64,000 bases of DNA from Treponema sp. (GCA_017934745.1 JAGBIY010000002.1:1-64000); one strand, 5' to 3'. Shown: positions 49,665 through 58,566, numbered from the stretch's first letter. The notes: generated by a model not told the origin, from the sequence alone. Translations and numbers: made by a program.

Positions 49665-51386
49665 ATGGAAGAGAAGAGTGGAATTCAATTGAAAGAAAAG
49701 AAAGAAAAAATTGAAAATGGCAGCGAAGTTGCTGGCCAGAAAGTCAGGTGGAGCGTGGCGAACGCGCTTTCGACAGTCTACGAGAAGCTCCACGGCTCCA
49801 AGCTCAAATTCAGGAAGAACGAGAAATTCAACGAGGCGATGGCAAGGCTCCAGGACTACATGGGTACGAACGAGGTGCAGACTTGGATAATGTCGATAGT
49901 TCTCGCCCTCTACTTCGAGTGCCCGGACACCACTTGGGACGTGACGGATTTGCGCCGCGACGTTGAGTGCGACGCTTTGAAGAGCGTGACGTGGGTAGCG
50001 GAAATAGAGACTCTCAAGAAAATGCACTATCTGAAGAGCACCAGGGGCAACAATTTTTTCCCGACCGATGTCGTGACCGTCGCCGTGGCCAACAACGAGC
50101 GGATTGTCGTGGATCCGAGCGAATTCAATGTTGATTTCTCCAAGTTCGTCTCCTACGTGGGCGAGATGGTGGAGAACAGGACGAACGACAATGTTTCTAC
50201 CTACAGACTTTTCAGGAACGTGAAGAACTACGAGGTCGAGAACGGAAACCTTGATATTGTGAAGAAGATAAAGCTCGTCTGCGAGGACGTGGAGGACAGG
50301 ATTTTCTTCTACGACTGCTGCTACGACTACCTGGGCGGCCACGACACCGCCCTCGGAGCCACGGTGAACGACATCTTCGACGGCACCGACAGGTACAGCT
50401 ACGCCGAGTCGTTCATAAAAGAGAAGAACAGGCTCATCGAGTTGGGCATCATCGAATTCACCACCAAGGGAAACATGCGCGATTCCGAGGTCACTCTCAC
50501 CGAAAAGGGCGTTGACATGATGGCAGGGGACAAGAGCGATTTGTTCATCAAGAGAATCGACGAGAAGCTTTTGATAAAGCCGGAGAAAATCAAGGCGAAG
50601 AATCTCTTCTACAGCAAGGAGAACCAGGAGCAGATTGACGTTCTGAAGGACGCTCTCGACGCTGACAAGATGAAGGCGATTCAGGAGCGGCTTCGGAACG
50701 AGGCACTTCCGGTCGGTGTCGCGGTGCTCTTGTACGGCGCGCCGGGAACTGGAAAAACGGAGAGCGTCTTCCAAATCGCCAAGGCAACCGGCCGCCCGAT
50801 TGTCCACGTGGATATAAGCGACACGAAGTCCTGCTGGTTCGGCGAGAGCGAGAAGAAGATGAAGGAGCTTTTCAAGAACTACCAGCGGATGTGCGACGAC
50901 GCCGCAAAACTGTCTGACGGTCTCACTCCGATTCTGCTCTTCAACGAGGCCGACGCGGTTTTCTCCAAGCGCAAGACAAACACTGTCTCTTCCGTCGACC
51001 AGACCGAGAACGCCATCCAGAACATAATCCTTGAGGAGATGGAGAACCTGAACGGAATAATGATTGCCACGACCAACCTCGCCGACAACTTGGACCCGGC
51101 TTTCGAGAGGCGGTTCCTCTTCAAGATAAAGTTCGAGAACCCGAGCGTGGAGTCGAAGAAGCTCATCTGGCTGGACAAGCTCCGCTGGCTTTCCGAGGAC
51201 GACGCCGTTTCCTTCGCGGAAAAGTACGAGTTCTCTGGCGGCCAAATCGACAACATCGTGCGCAAGGTGACGATGAAGGAAGTCCTGACCGGCAGCCGCC
51301 CTTCGATTGCCGAAATCGAAGACATGTGCAAGGTCGAGCGTCTCTGCAAGGATTCGTCCAAGCCGATGGGGTTCTTCGCCCGGTGA
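49665..51386 (+). CDS. AAA+ ATPase with N-terminal winged-helix-like region
   Basis: A 573-residue cytoplasmic ATPase. ATG 49665 follows aggag and a TATAAT box. Residues 50-310 are helical with winged-helix-like segments (EVTLTEKGVDMM). The AAA+ module has Walker A GAPGTGKT (358-365), Walker B ILLFNEADAVF (Asn replaces the first Asp, a known variant), sensor ATTNLADNLDPAFERRF with the arginine finger. Similar proteins sit alone in treponemes and Bacteroidota; role unknown, possibly a protein remodeller. Confidence 0.9.
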   Translation: MEEKSGIQLKEKKEKIENGSEVAGQKVRWSVANALSTVYEKLHGSKLKFRKNEKFNEAMARLQDYMGTNEVQTWIMSIVLALYFECPDTTWDVTDLRRDVECDALKSVTWVAEIETLKKMHYLKSTRGNNFFPTDVVTVAVANNERIVVDPSEFNVDFSKFVSYVGEMVENRTNDNVSTYRLFRNVKNYEVENGNLDIVKKIKLVCEDVEDRIFFYDCCYDYLGGHDTALGATVNDIFDGTDRYSYAESFIKEKNRLIELGIIEFTTKGNMRDSEVTLTEKGVDMMAGDKSDLFIKRIDEKLLIKPEKIKAKNLFYSKENQEQIDVLKDALDADKMKAIQERLRNEALPVGVAVLLYGAPGTGKTESVFQIAKATGRPIVHVDISDTKSCWFGESEKKMKELFKNYQRMCDDAAKLSDGLTPILLFNEADAVFSKRKTNTVSSVDQTENAIQNIILEEMENLNGIMIATTNLADNLDPAFERRFLFKIKFENPSVESKKLIWLDKLRWLSEDDAVSFAEKYEFSGGQIDNIVRKVTMKEVLTGSRPSIAEIEDMCKVERLCKDSSKPMGFFAR

Positions 51387-51508
51387 TGTCGCTTGTGAAT
51401 TGATGTTTGCATGTTTGATAACAAATTCTCAACAGCATGTTTTAACAGGCCGATTATTATATAAGCGGCTTGTTTTTTTCGCCGCAAATCAATCGGAAAG
51501 GTGGTTTT

Positions 51509-52306
51509 ATGAAAAAGTTGGTAACATTTGTTGGAGCGGTGCTTTGCTGCGCGTCATCGTTCGCCATCACTGGAAAGGAAGTCGTCGACAAGTATTTTTC
51601 TGAGAATCCGGCTCCAGTGTTCAGCCGGACGGAGTTCAAAGTCGAGTCGTTCAAGAACGGCAAAATCGACGATTCTTTGACGCTCATCCAGTTCGGGCGC
51701 AACAAGAACGAGTTGACGGAGACTGTGTTCGAGGTGACGAAAAATCCCGGCTTGAAGGGCACAAGGTTTCTCCAGTCACAGAAGAAGAATACGGCCGATG
51801 CCAGGTGGATTTTCACTCCGGCTCTCAAATCCGTCAGGAAAATCGGCTCGCAGGACGGCGGCAAATCGTTCGTCGGAACTGAATTCACATACAACGACAC
51901 GGCTTTGAGGGACACCGACGAGGACAACCACACGCTCGTCTCGGAGAACCAGAGCGTCTCTGTGGGAAATTCAACATACAACTGCTACGTCGTCAAGTCC
52001 GACCCAAAATCGAAGAGGAACATCGAATTCGACTACAGAATCCAGTATTTCGACAAGAACACTTACATTCCTGTGAAAATCGAATATTTCGACAAGAGCG
52101 GGAAAATGGTGAAGAAGATGGAGGTGACAAAGCTTGAGCAGCTCGCCGGTGTGAGCGGCAAGAAGTACAACCTGCGGAAAGTCGCCGAAATCACGAACAT
52201 GCAGACCGGCCGCCGCTCCGTTTTGACGATACTTTCGATGGAGCTGGACAAGGAGCTGAAGGCGACTTATTTCTCACAGAACTGGCTTTCGACAGGAAAG
52301 AACTAG
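51509..52306 (+). CDS. LolA-like outer-membrane lipoprotein-sorting family protein
   Basis: A 265-residue periplasmic protein with signal peptide MKKLVTFVGAVLCCASSFA. The mature part (VVDKYFSENPAPVFSRTEFKVESFKNGKIDDSLTLIQFGRNKNELTETVFEVTKNPGLKGTRFLQSQKKNTADARWIFTPALKSVRKIGSQDGGKSFVGTEFTYNDTALRD) matches the LolA-like family often annotated as outer membrane lipoprotein-sorting protein. These half-barrel proteins carry lipids or lipoproteins. ATG 51509 follows aaggtgg. A terminator stem follows the stop. Confidence 0.88.
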   Translation: MKKLVTFVGAVLCCASSFAITGKEVVDKYFSENPAPVFSRTEFKVESFKNGKIDDSLTLIQFGRNKNELTETVFEVTKNPGLKGTRFLQSQKKNTADARWIFTPALKSVRKIGSQDGGKSFVGTEFTYNDTALRDTDEDNHTLVSENQSVSVGNSTYNCYVVKSDPKSKRNIEFDYRIQYFDKNTYIPVKIEYFDKSGKMVKKMEVTKLEQLAGVSGKKYNLRKVAEITNMQTGRRSVLTILSMELDKELKATYFSQNWLSTGKN

Positions 52307-52327
52307 TCGATTCCTGATTCGACTATG

Positions 52328-52360
52328 GCAGCCGACTGCGCACTGCGGTCGGCGTTTTTT
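52328..52360 (+). terminator. Terminator of the LolA-like gene
   Basis: Stem gccgactgc/gcggtcggc (one mismatch) followed by a run of eight T. Confidence 0.75.
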
Positions 52361-52441
52361 TTGTTCAGCTTGCTATGAAAGGGTGAAAGGTGGGTGTGTC
52401 TTGAGCCTGTGCCGTATGGGACAAGGACATTTCATGCGGGG

Positions 52442-52727
52442 TTATGATTTTACGATTTCCGTAAAATTGGACCAATCCTCGACCTTGAAGGCGCGAATGT
52501 CCCTCACGGAATTTTTGAACCAATCGATTTTTGAGAGCTTGTTTATCGCCTTGTATACCGTTGTCAATGAATCCTTGTCATTTTTTTGTGATGTAAAGGC
52601 TTCCTTGCGCCCACTCGAACCCCATGTCGTCCATTTCTTGACGAATCTCATCGTATGCTTGGTTGTATGGACTTCCATAAAATTTTCGCAAATCGTCCAC
52701 TTTCATGTCAACAGATACTGCATACAT
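52442..52727 (-). pseudogene. vapD: vapD with a +1 frameshift in an A7 tract
   Basis: Read on the minus strand from ATG (52725-52727, ggagg 7 bases upstream) the protein begins [48 protein letters not shown], then hits a stop; the remaining VapD sequence [47 protein letters not shown] continues in the next frame. The shift lies in seven A residues (plus 52581-52587, as T); six would restore a 94-residue VapD of normal length. VapD is a Cas2-like endoribonuclease often in toxin systems. Either a pseudogene or a slipped-strand switch; a sequencing error is possible. Confidence 0.85.
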
Positions 52728-52753
52728 AGACAGTCCTCCATTGTTTCACTTCC

Positions 52754-52795
52754 ACTATATCATATTTTTGTTAGCTAAAAAAGGTTCCCCCCCCC
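52754..52795 (-). promoter_or_regulatory. vapD promoter region with adjoining G9 tract
   Basis: On the minus strand a TATAGT box (plus 52754-52759) lies about 27 bases before vapD; the -35 region is only T-rich (plus 52777-52782). Immediately upstream is a homopolymer of nine G (plus 52787-52795, as C). Length change of this tract would alter spacing upstream of the promoter. Confidence 0.5.
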
Positions 52796-52800
52796 ACGCA

Positions 52801-52850
52801 AAAACAAAAACACCGCTCCCTTTCAGGATTTCTCCGAAAGAGGGCGGTGT
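52801..52850 (-). terminator. Terminator of the lipoprotein gene of the left module
   Basis: Minus-strand stem acaccgccctctttc pairs with gaaagggagcggtgt (few mismatches), followed by tttttgttttt. Confidence 0.8.
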
Positions 52851-52886
52851 GGATTGAGCCTATGCCTTGCGACTTAAGGGGTGTGG

Positions 52887-54407
52887 CTATTCAGTGATTG
52901 AGAGAGCCAAATCCTGAAGTCCTACAGACCCCTGTGTTTTTGTTCCAGCAGGAATATAGAACTCCAAAGTAACTTCTGTTGAGGTAGAAATCGCTGTATC
53001 TGACAAACTGTAAGTATTTTCACCTTTAGTACATTTGCCTGTACCTGCAAGGGCAGTATCTCCGATTTTTGCTTTAACTCCATATCCACGTCCATACTGG
53101 CAGGTAAAACCAAGCGAAGCCAATTTTACGGAACCTGATTTAGGCGTAACGGTGAACTTCATAGTTGCAATCGTCATATCAATAGTATTGGCAGTTGTAC
53201 CATAAGTTGTGTTATTGTCTTTCCAATAAACAGCACACTTATTGTAAGCTGAACCATCAATATCACTCTTCTTCAATGCAGTTGGTTTATCAGACCAGCT
53301 AGCATAGTTAGTGGAATTGAACTCAATTGTTGCGGCAGAAATATCTGCGAGACCACCAAGTACGACTGGTGTAAGAAGTTTGTCAGCTACAGCTTTTACT
53401 GATTCCGCTGTCCAATCGTCACCAAGTTCTGTTGTTTCAGATGGTGCATTATCAACAGAAAAGAACGTAGCTCTTGTCTTTGTACATGGAGTTACCTTAA
53501 CTGTTCTCTGGTCGTAGAAACGTCCAATGCGAGCGCGGATGACGGCTGTTCCTGCAGCAACACCTGTTACAACGCCTTCTTTGACTGTTGCGACGGATTT
53601 GTCGGATGTCGTCCAAACCGCATCTTTCGCAAGTGAAGAAGAGGCATCTGCAGAGTCCACAACATCGAGCGTGAGTGTCTCGTAGGCTTCGAATGAAGCG
53701 ATGTCGCTCTGCGCTGTCGTGATTTTCAACGCTGTTATCTGAGCCGGCTTTGATGTAGTCGCAGTCGTGTCGATTGAGTAGATTGATGAGCCGTTGATGT
53801 AAATCATGTACGCACCGGCAGGTGCATCCTTGAGCTGGAACAAAACATCTTTTGTGGAAGCGAGGTTGTCTTTGTAGACAAGAGCGGCTCCTGTTGCTGT
53901 TGCTGTCTTCTCGTCCTCGTCAAAATCAGCCGCATAGATTGCGATAAGGCGGGCGGCTTCTGCGGCACCTGCTCCTTTCGCTTTAATTACAACATCAGAA
54001 TCTGCTTCAAGATTGAGCACCAAAGAGTACGCATTGCCGAGACTGCTAAGGCTTGCGGTCCCTTTTGACGATTGAAGAACCTTTTCGTTGGTTTTTCCCT
54101 TGAAAGTGCCAGCATAAAGAGCTGCTTTGGAGCCTGACGATGGCTTGATTTCTGTTCCCTCTTTAATTGTGCTTTCAGATGTCGATATTACACTGCCCCA
54201 CTGTCCTGTGCTGGTTGTGGAGAGCGTTGAAAAATCCCACACTGCCGTGACATCGGAACTGTTTGTTCCGTCAAGCTCCGCATATGTCGTCGGGATTTCC
54301 GGGTTCCATTCTTTCTCGCTTACGGCGGTGTCGCATCCGAGCGTCGCGAAGAGCATCGCTCCGGCTGCGAGCAGTCCCGCAATGCTGAATCTGTTCATTT
54401 TTTTCAT
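52887..54407 (-). CDS. Left-module lipoprotein (C1) with BIG2 domain
   Basis: A 506-residue lipoprotein: MKKMNRFSIAGLLAAGAMLFATLGCDTA, lipobox TLGC. The region WDFSTLST...GSKAALYAGTFKGK and a C-terminal beta part resemble carbohydrate-associated surface modules; about 240-320 is a BIG2 immunoglobulin-like domain (LTLDVVDSADASSSLAKDAVWTTSDKSVATVKEGVVTGVAAGTAVIRARIG). aggagaattcATA-type spacing places a ribosome site before ATG. It is the third gene of the minus-strand module, 20 bases after barrel gene B1. Surface-exposed function likely. Confidence 0.8.
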   Translation of the reverse strand: MKKMNRFSIAGLLAAGAMLFATLGCDTAVSEKEWNPEIPTTYAELDGTNSSDVTAVWDFSTLSTTSTGQWGSVISTSESTIKEGTEIKPSSGSKAALYAGTFKGKTNEKVLQSSKGTASLSSLGNAYSLVLNLEADSDVVIKAKGAGAAEAARLIAIYAADFDEDEKTATATGAALVYKDNLASTKDVLFQLKDAPAGAYMIYINGSSIYSIDTTATTSKPAQITALKITTAQSDIASFEAYETLTLDVVDSADASSSLAKDAVWTTSDKSVATVKEGVVTGVAAGTAVIRARIGRFYDQRTVKVTPCTKTRATFFSVDNAPSETTELGDDWTAESVKAVADKLLTPVVLGGLADISAATIEFNSTNYASWSDKPTALKKSDIDGSAYNKCAVYWKDNNTTYGTTANTIDMTIATMKFTVTPKSGSVKLASLGFTCQYGRGYGVKAKIGDTALAGTGKCTKGENTYSLSDTAISTSTEVTLEFYIPAGTKTQGSVGLQDLALSITE

Positions 54408-54427
54408 TATGAATTCTCCTTTTTATG

Positions 54428-55735
54428 TTACATCTTGACTCTGAAGAGAACAGGAACGTTCACGAGGACATCCACGTCCTTGTTGGCGTCCGCGTTCGCT
54501 CCGATTCCGCCGAATCCCACGAGGACACCGGCAGTGATTGTCGCGCCCTTGTTGGCGAAAATCTGGGCGTGCGGGTGAACGAAAATCTGTGTTCCGTCCG
54601 CGCTCTCGCGTCCCCACTGGAATCCGTCGTCGAGGTCTGTAAGCTCTCCGATCGAGAGGATTCCCGTCACAAGCTCGCTCACCTTGTACCTAGCGGCGAC
54701 CATGTTCCACAAAGCCTGTGAAGACTTGAATCCTGTGAGGCCGGCCAACGCTCCGACTGCGGCTCCGTCGACTTCGTCGTATCCCGTGTCGTCGTCGGCG
54801 ACGAGCTTGGCGAATTTTCCGAAGTATGTGATTGTGAGCGCGTCGCTAGGCTTCACGTAAGCCCTCCAGTCCACGTTGTATTCCATCAAGTTTCCGTCGA
54901 CGAACACGAGCGAGGCTCCAATCGAGCTGTCCGAAAGCATCGGAACCATCGTCGGCTTGAAGTAGGCACCTGTGACAATCTGGGAAACCTTGTCGCTTCC
55001 CGCTGCTCCGAGTTTCGTTCCCTTCACGAAAAGCTCCGCTTCGAGGATTCCTGGAACTTTCGGATCCACGAACAAAGACCAGCCGAGGTTTCCGTTGTTC
55101 TGCTCCGCTGTGCTGTTCCATGTGCGGTCGAACATGAGCGCGCCCGTGAACTTGAGCGCGAGTGCGTCAAGACCGAGGTTGTAGCTCGCCAAGGCGAAGA
55201 GGTTGCGGTCGGTTCCGAAAGAGACCTGGTTCGTGGAGCAGAGGCCGACAGAGCCTGTGAAGATTGAACCCGGCTTGAAAGTCTCGAAGACCTTTCCTTC
55301 CTCGTTTCCTGCGTCCGCGTCTTTCTTCACGCGGAAGTTCATTCCGACACCGTCTCCGTTCCAGCCGCCCTCAAGTTTGAGGTTGCCGATTGTCGCGGTT
55401 GCGTCGAAGATGTGCCAGATGATGTTGTTGTTGCCGATTGCAGGCTGGAGTGTCGCCTTCAAGCTGAAGATGTCACCTGAAGCCGTGAGTCCGAGGTTGT
55501 CCTTTCCTGCGTTCCATCCCGTGAGGTTGAAAAGGTTGTAGGAGCTTCCGTTCACGTCATAGCCTGAATCGATGTATGTGTTGCCATAGTCGTCCGTAGA
55601 ACGTCCGTCTGCGCCCTTGTTCACATACTTGAAGAGTTCCGCGCCGTTCCTGTAGTTGAGCGATACCTTCATCTCTGCCGTAGCGAGGGAAGCGGCGACT
55701 GCACCCAAAGCGAGTGCGCTGATTATCTTTTTCAT
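54428..55735 (-). CDS. Left-module outer-membrane barrel protein B1
   Basis: A 435-residue protein with signal peptide MKKIISALALGAVAASLATA. The mature part starts EMKVSLNYRNGAELFKYV and ends VDVLVNVPVLFRVKM; alternating strand patterns run throughout. It is a paralogue of the protein at 60205 (same first residues KISINYRNGANIY and same C-terminus VPVLFRVKM). Probably an outer-membrane barrel of treponemes. Second in the module A1-B1-C1. Confidence 0.82.
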   Translation of the reverse strand: MKKIISALALGAVAASLATAEMKVSLNYRNGAELFKYVNKGADGRSTDDYGNTYIDSGYDVNGSSYNLFNLTGWNAGKDNLGLTASGDIFSLKATLQPAIGNNNIIWHIFDATATIGNLKLEGGWNGDGVGMNFRVKKDADAGNEEGKVFETFKPGSIFTGSVGLCSTNQVSFGTDRNLFALASYNLGLDALALKFTGALMFDRTWNSTAEQNNGNLGWSLFVDPKVPGILEAELFVKGTKLGAAGSDKVSQIVTGAYFKPTMVPMLSDSSIGASLVFVDGNLMEYNVDWRAYVKPSDALTITYFGKFAKLVADDDTGYDEVDGAAVGALAGLTGFKSSQALWNMVAARYKVSELVTGILSIGELTDLDDGFQWGRESADGTQIFVHPHAQIFANKGATITAGVLVGFGGIGANADANKDVDVLVNVPVLFRVKM

Positions 55736-55759
55736 ATCTTAAATCTCCTTGACACGCGC

Positions 55760-56932
55760 TTAGTAGTTGAAGCTGAAGATGACCGGAACCGTGATGTCGA
55801 ACGATTCGTTTCCGTCCTTGTGAGGGTTGATTCCCAACGCTTCGATTCTGACAGCCGTGGTCACGGCGACTTTCTCTGTCGCCTGGATTGCGAGGTACGG
55901 GCTTGTCACGAGGTCGAATCCGTCGTAAGGGTTTTTCGCGCGGTAGAGCGAGCTTTTCGCGATGTCGAACTTGAAGTTCGCGGTGCATCCGATTGCGAGG
56001 TTCTCCGCCATTTTGAAGTTGGCGTTTATCATGTCCCAGAGAACAGTTCCGTCGTCCTTCGCATCGCTGTCGTAGAAGCATGAGATGTTGTGCATCGTCG
56101 TCATCGAGAACGTGTCCGAGAACTGGTAGCGTGCGCGCAAGTCAATCGCGAATTCCTTGTTGAACTTTCCCCACGATGTTGTGTTCCAGGCGTTCTTTCC
56201 GGCGAACGTGAATCCCACCATCGCCTCAAGGTTCTCCACCATGAGCGGGCTGACGAAGATTCCGTAGGAAGTCTGCTTGGCGACAAGGCTCTTCACGGCG
56301 AAGTTCACATCGACCAAGCCTTCCTGCCTGTAAGCGGCTTCTCCGACGAATCCCGCATTGAAGATTGGGTCTGAGTCGGTCACGTCGCCGTCGCTGGTGT
56401 TTGTTGTCGCGCTGGCTGCGGTCGGATCCCATGTAGATTTCACGAGACCGAATTTCGCGAACAGTTTGCCCGGAAGAAGGTCGTCGTTCGTGTACGCCGC
56501 GACCATCGAGATTTTTCCCTCTGTGAGGTTGTCAGAGTCCTCACCCCACGCACCGTTGATGATACCGGGCTTGTAGAGTTCGAAGTCCTCTCCGTCGAGG
56601 TCTCCAGCGTCCGTGTTCACGCGGTTGACGTATCTTCCGTTCCACACGCCCGCTGTCAGCTGAAGTTCTCCAGCCGGAAGACCGAATTTCATCCAGCCAT
56701 AGTACTCATCTTGAGCGAGCGTCTTTCCGTCCGTCGTGTCGAAGTCCAACACGACTCCGGATGTCTCGCTCTTGATTTCCAAAGACATGCAGTCGGTTCT
56801 ATCGTCAAAACTGAGATTTCCGCCACTTGATTTGAAGTAGTTACTGCCAGTATAAGAAAAACTTATATCGGCCGCGGAAGCAGCCCCCGCAAGCAATGAA
56901 GCCACAGCGACTGCGCCAACGATTTTTTTCAT
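55760..56932 (-). CDS. Left-module outer-membrane barrel protein A1
   Basis: A 390-residue protein; ATG 56932 follows ggagg. Signal peptide MKKIVGAVAVASLLAGAASAA, then DISFSYTGSNYFKSSGGNLSFDDRTDCMSLEIKSETSGVVLDFD, C-terminus DITVPVIFSFNY. It is a clear paralogue of the divergent gene at 58965 (DLSFSYSGNNYFNVS...TIPVIFSFNY). First gene of the left module, reading away from the invertase. Its 5' flank is nearly the inverted copy of that of A2. Confidence 0.85.
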   Translation of the reverse strand: MKKIVGAVAVASLLAGAASAADISFSYTGSNYFKSSGGNLSFDDRTDCMSLEIKSETSGVVLDFDTTDGKTLAQDEYYGWMKFGLPAGELQLTAGVWNGRYVNRVNTDAGDLDGEDFELYKPGIINGAWGEDSDNLTEGKISMVAAYTNDDLLPGKLFAKFGLVKSTWDPTAASATTNTSDGDVTDSDPIFNAGFVGEAAYRQEGLVDVNFAVKSLVAKQTSYGIFVSPLMVENLEAMVGFTFAGKNAWNTTSWGKFNKEFAIDLRARYQFSDTFSMTTMHNISCFYDSDAKDDGTVLWDMINANFKMAENLAIGCTANFKFDIAKSSLYRAKNPYDGFDLVTSPYLAIQATEKVAVTTAVRIEALGINPHKDGNESFDITVPVIFSFNY

Positions 56933-56983
56933 AAAAAATCCTCCATTTTTGTTTGTCGTTAGGCTGGGCGTTTTAAACCAACG
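56920..56983 (-). repeat. Left inverted repeat (5' flank of A1)
   Basis: Minus-strand sequence: CGTTGGTTTAAAACGCCCA (plus 56965-56983), a variable 22-base stretch, then aaaaatggaggatttttt and ATGAAAAAAATCGTTGGCGC. The same blocks occur on the plus strand at 58923-58985 with a shorter variable part. Confidence 0.8.
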
Positions 56984-57116
56984 TTTTTTTTGTGCGCTGT
57001 TTTGTAGAGGTGAAAAATGTGGTATTTTATAGGGACGAGAGTCGCGCGCATTGCTCGCAGGGAGTATTTTTTGCACAAAAGCGACATCGAAAAATCGCCA
57101 TGCGGAGAGGTGAAAA

Positions 57117-57716
57117 ATGGTTTATGGATATGTGAGAGTTTCGACTGGACATCAGAACACGGAAAGCCAAAAAATGGAAATAATGAATTTCTGCGAGAGG
57201 AATTCCATGAAAGTCGATTGCTGGATAGAGGAAAAAATCAGCGGAACGAAGAATCCGAGCAAACGCAAACTCGGAAAAATACTGATGAACGACTGCAAGA
57301 AGGGCGACCTTGTGATATGCACCGAGATTTCCAGGCTCGGACGCTCCCTGATAATGATAATGAACATCCTGCAGTTCTTTCTTGAGCGAGGGATAAAAGT
57401 ATGGACGATAAAAGGCTCCTACAGGCTGGGGGACGACATCCAGTCGAAGGTGCTAGCGTTCGCGTTCGGGCTGTCGGCGGAAATCGAGAGGCAGCTCATC
57501 TCCGAACGTACGAAAGCCGGCATTCAGCGCGCGAAGAAAGAGGGGAAGAAAATCGGCAGGAAAGCTGGAAAAGCGAAGGAGTACAAACTCTCGAAATATG
57601 ACGAGTACATAAAATTCCAGCTGATATACGGGGCGACGAAATCGGAACTTGCGAGGGAACTCGGGGTCACCAGGGGCACTCTAGAAAACCACCTCAAGCG
57701 CATAATGTTCAACTGA
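57117..57716 (+). CDS. Serine DNA invertase of the Mpi type
   Basis: A 199-residue serine recombinase. Catalytic Ser9 lies in YGYVRVST; further conserved segments are EISRLGRSLIMIMNILQ and YRLGDDIQSKVLAFAFGLSAEIERQLISERTKAGIQRAKKEGKKIGRKAGK, then a C-terminal HTH (KSELARELGVTRGTLENHLKR). The wording of these segments is very close to the Mpi master invertase family known from Bacteroides fragilis, which flips many promoters of surface structures. Here it lies in the 2 kb between two divergent copies of an outer-membrane-protein module. gagaggtg precedes the ATG; no other recombinase is in the window. Confidence 0.92.
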   Translation: MVYGYVRVSTGHQNTESQKMEIMNFCERNSMKVDCWIEEKISGTKNPSKRKLGKILMNDCKKGDLVICTEISRLGRSLIMIMNILQFFLERGIKVWTIKGSYRLGDDIQSKVLAFAFGLSAEIERQLISERTKAGIQRAKKEGKKIGRKAGKAKEYKLSKYDEYIKFQLIYGATKSELARELGVTRGTLENHLKRIMFN

Positions 57717-57779
57717 CGCTTCAAAACGCCCTGTGAACTGCCGAGAATATTAACTGGTTCCCCAAAAGGAACTGTGCGG
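57700..57779 (+). repeat. Direct repeat, part a copy 1 (invertase 3' end and hairpin)
   Basis: Starts in the last codons of the invertase gene and contains cttcaaaacgccctgtgaac and a ggttcc-ccaaaa-ggaac hairpin. It recurs at 58176-58257 with few changes. Confidence 0.8.
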
Positions 57780-57878
57780 CCGGAAGCGGAGGAATCCGCC
57801 GAAAGGTGCTGGCGGTTGCTCTTCAAACTCTACCGAACGTTGCGAAACGTGCGGAATCTTTGATTTGGAGGGCGTGCA

Positions 57879-57947
57879 ATGACAGCGAAAATCATTTTGA
57901 TTTTGGCGATTGCTTGCTTTTTCTTGGCAGGCTATCCCGCTTGGTAA
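57879..57947 (+). CDS. 22-residue hydrophobic peptide, type I toxin-like
   Basis: ATG 57879 is preceded by ggagg with 7-base spacing. The peptide MTAKIILILAIACFFLAGYPAW has one charged residue and a single membrane helix, like small membrane toxins of type I systems. An intrinsic stem aaccgc-N14-gcggtt follows 42 bases downstream, and a minus-strand RNA-like unit with a covarying hairpin converges on it. No similar peptide is found in the second copy of the duplicated region. The reading is based on ribosome site, composition and context only. Confidence 0.5.
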   Translation: MTAKIILILAIACFFLAGYPAW

Positions 57948-57974
57948 TTGCGCTCTCTCGCTGAAAAGTCCAGA

Positions 57975-58078
57975 GAGTAAAAAAATAACCGCCTAAGTCT
58001 TCTTAAGCGGTTTATAACCATAACGAAGACCAACCGTAGCATTTGGAGGTGTTGGCGCATCTCCCCGGTCGCACTTCT
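57975..58078 (-). ncRNA. Candidate antisense-type RNA, copy 1
   Basis: Minus-strand unit with a 7-bp hairpin (plus arms ggaggtg 58045-58051 and catctcc 58058-58064), a conserved middle part (complement of acgaagaccaaccgtagc), and a terminator stem aaccgcttaag..cttaggcggtt followed by T run. The -10-like TAAGAT upstream is weak. It converges on the 22-residue peptide gene, an arrangement known from type I toxin-antitoxin systems. Confidence 0.45.
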
Positions 58079-58089
58079 CTTTTATCTTA

Positions 58090-58099
58090 TCGTACGTTT
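58090..58099. other. Mpi-like recombination core, copy 1
   Basis: Plus strand tcgtacgttt, i.e. minus strand AAACGTACGA, fits the Mpi consensus as I remember it (ARACGTWCGT) at nine of ten positions. A second copy in the same orientation is at 58579-58588. Confidence 0.35.
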
Positions 58100-58175
58100 T
58101 CCAAAAAATCCACAGAAAAAACATTTGACAGTTGGCTGTATCCGCATTGGGGCGCAATCGTCAACAAAACTGCCC

Positions 58176-58257
58176 GCATAATGTTCAATTGACGCTTCAA
58201 AACGCCCTGTGAACTGCCGAAAATAGTAACTGGTTCCCCAAAAAGGAACCGTGCGAC
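58176..58257 (+). repeat. Direct repeat, part a copy 2
   Basis: Second copy of 57700-57779, beginning gcataatgttcaattgacgc, which includes the last codons of the invertase gene without the rest of it. It therefore marks the scar of a duplication in which the invertase body was lost. Confidence 0.8.
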
Positions 58258-58460
58258 GGTAGCTTGCCAAGGTCCGGATTAGTTCTAGGAGATTGCGGAT
58301 TTGCAGCAAGCTCGCAAAGAATTGCGAAGCAATTCTTTCGCATTGACGAACATTGGTGCGCAAGAATCGTGTTTGCGATTCTTGGCGATGCTGCATCCAA
58401 TCGACAAGGCTTAGGACTCACGCAGGTTTTAGCAGCATTCTCTTACCTCAAAAAAGTAAA

Positions 58461-58566
58461 AGAGTAAAAAAATAACCGCCTAAGTCTTCTTAAGCGGTTT
58501 TAATCACCAAACGAAGACCAACCGTAGCATTTGGAAACGTTAGCAGCGTTTCCCCGGTCGCACTTC
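58461..58566 (-). ncRNA. Candidate antisense-type RNA, copy 2
   Basis: Same build as the unit at 57975: conserved central part, terminator stem with T run, and a 7-bp hairpin whose arms are ggaaacg (58533-58539) and cgtttcc (58547-58553). The arms differ from copy 1 but stay complementary, supporting an RNA role. Confidence 0.45.

Noticed and set aside
57507..57516. Second AACGTACGA core inside the invertase gene, inverse to 58090
   Set aside because: It encodes the conserved Glu-Arg-Thr residues and contains the self-complementary cgtacg, so a chance match is likely.
58264..58467. 67-residue plus-strand frame in the second duplicated block
   Set aside because: No ATG with ribosome site (TTG only) and no counterpart in copy 1; it may be a decayed gene but cannot be supported.
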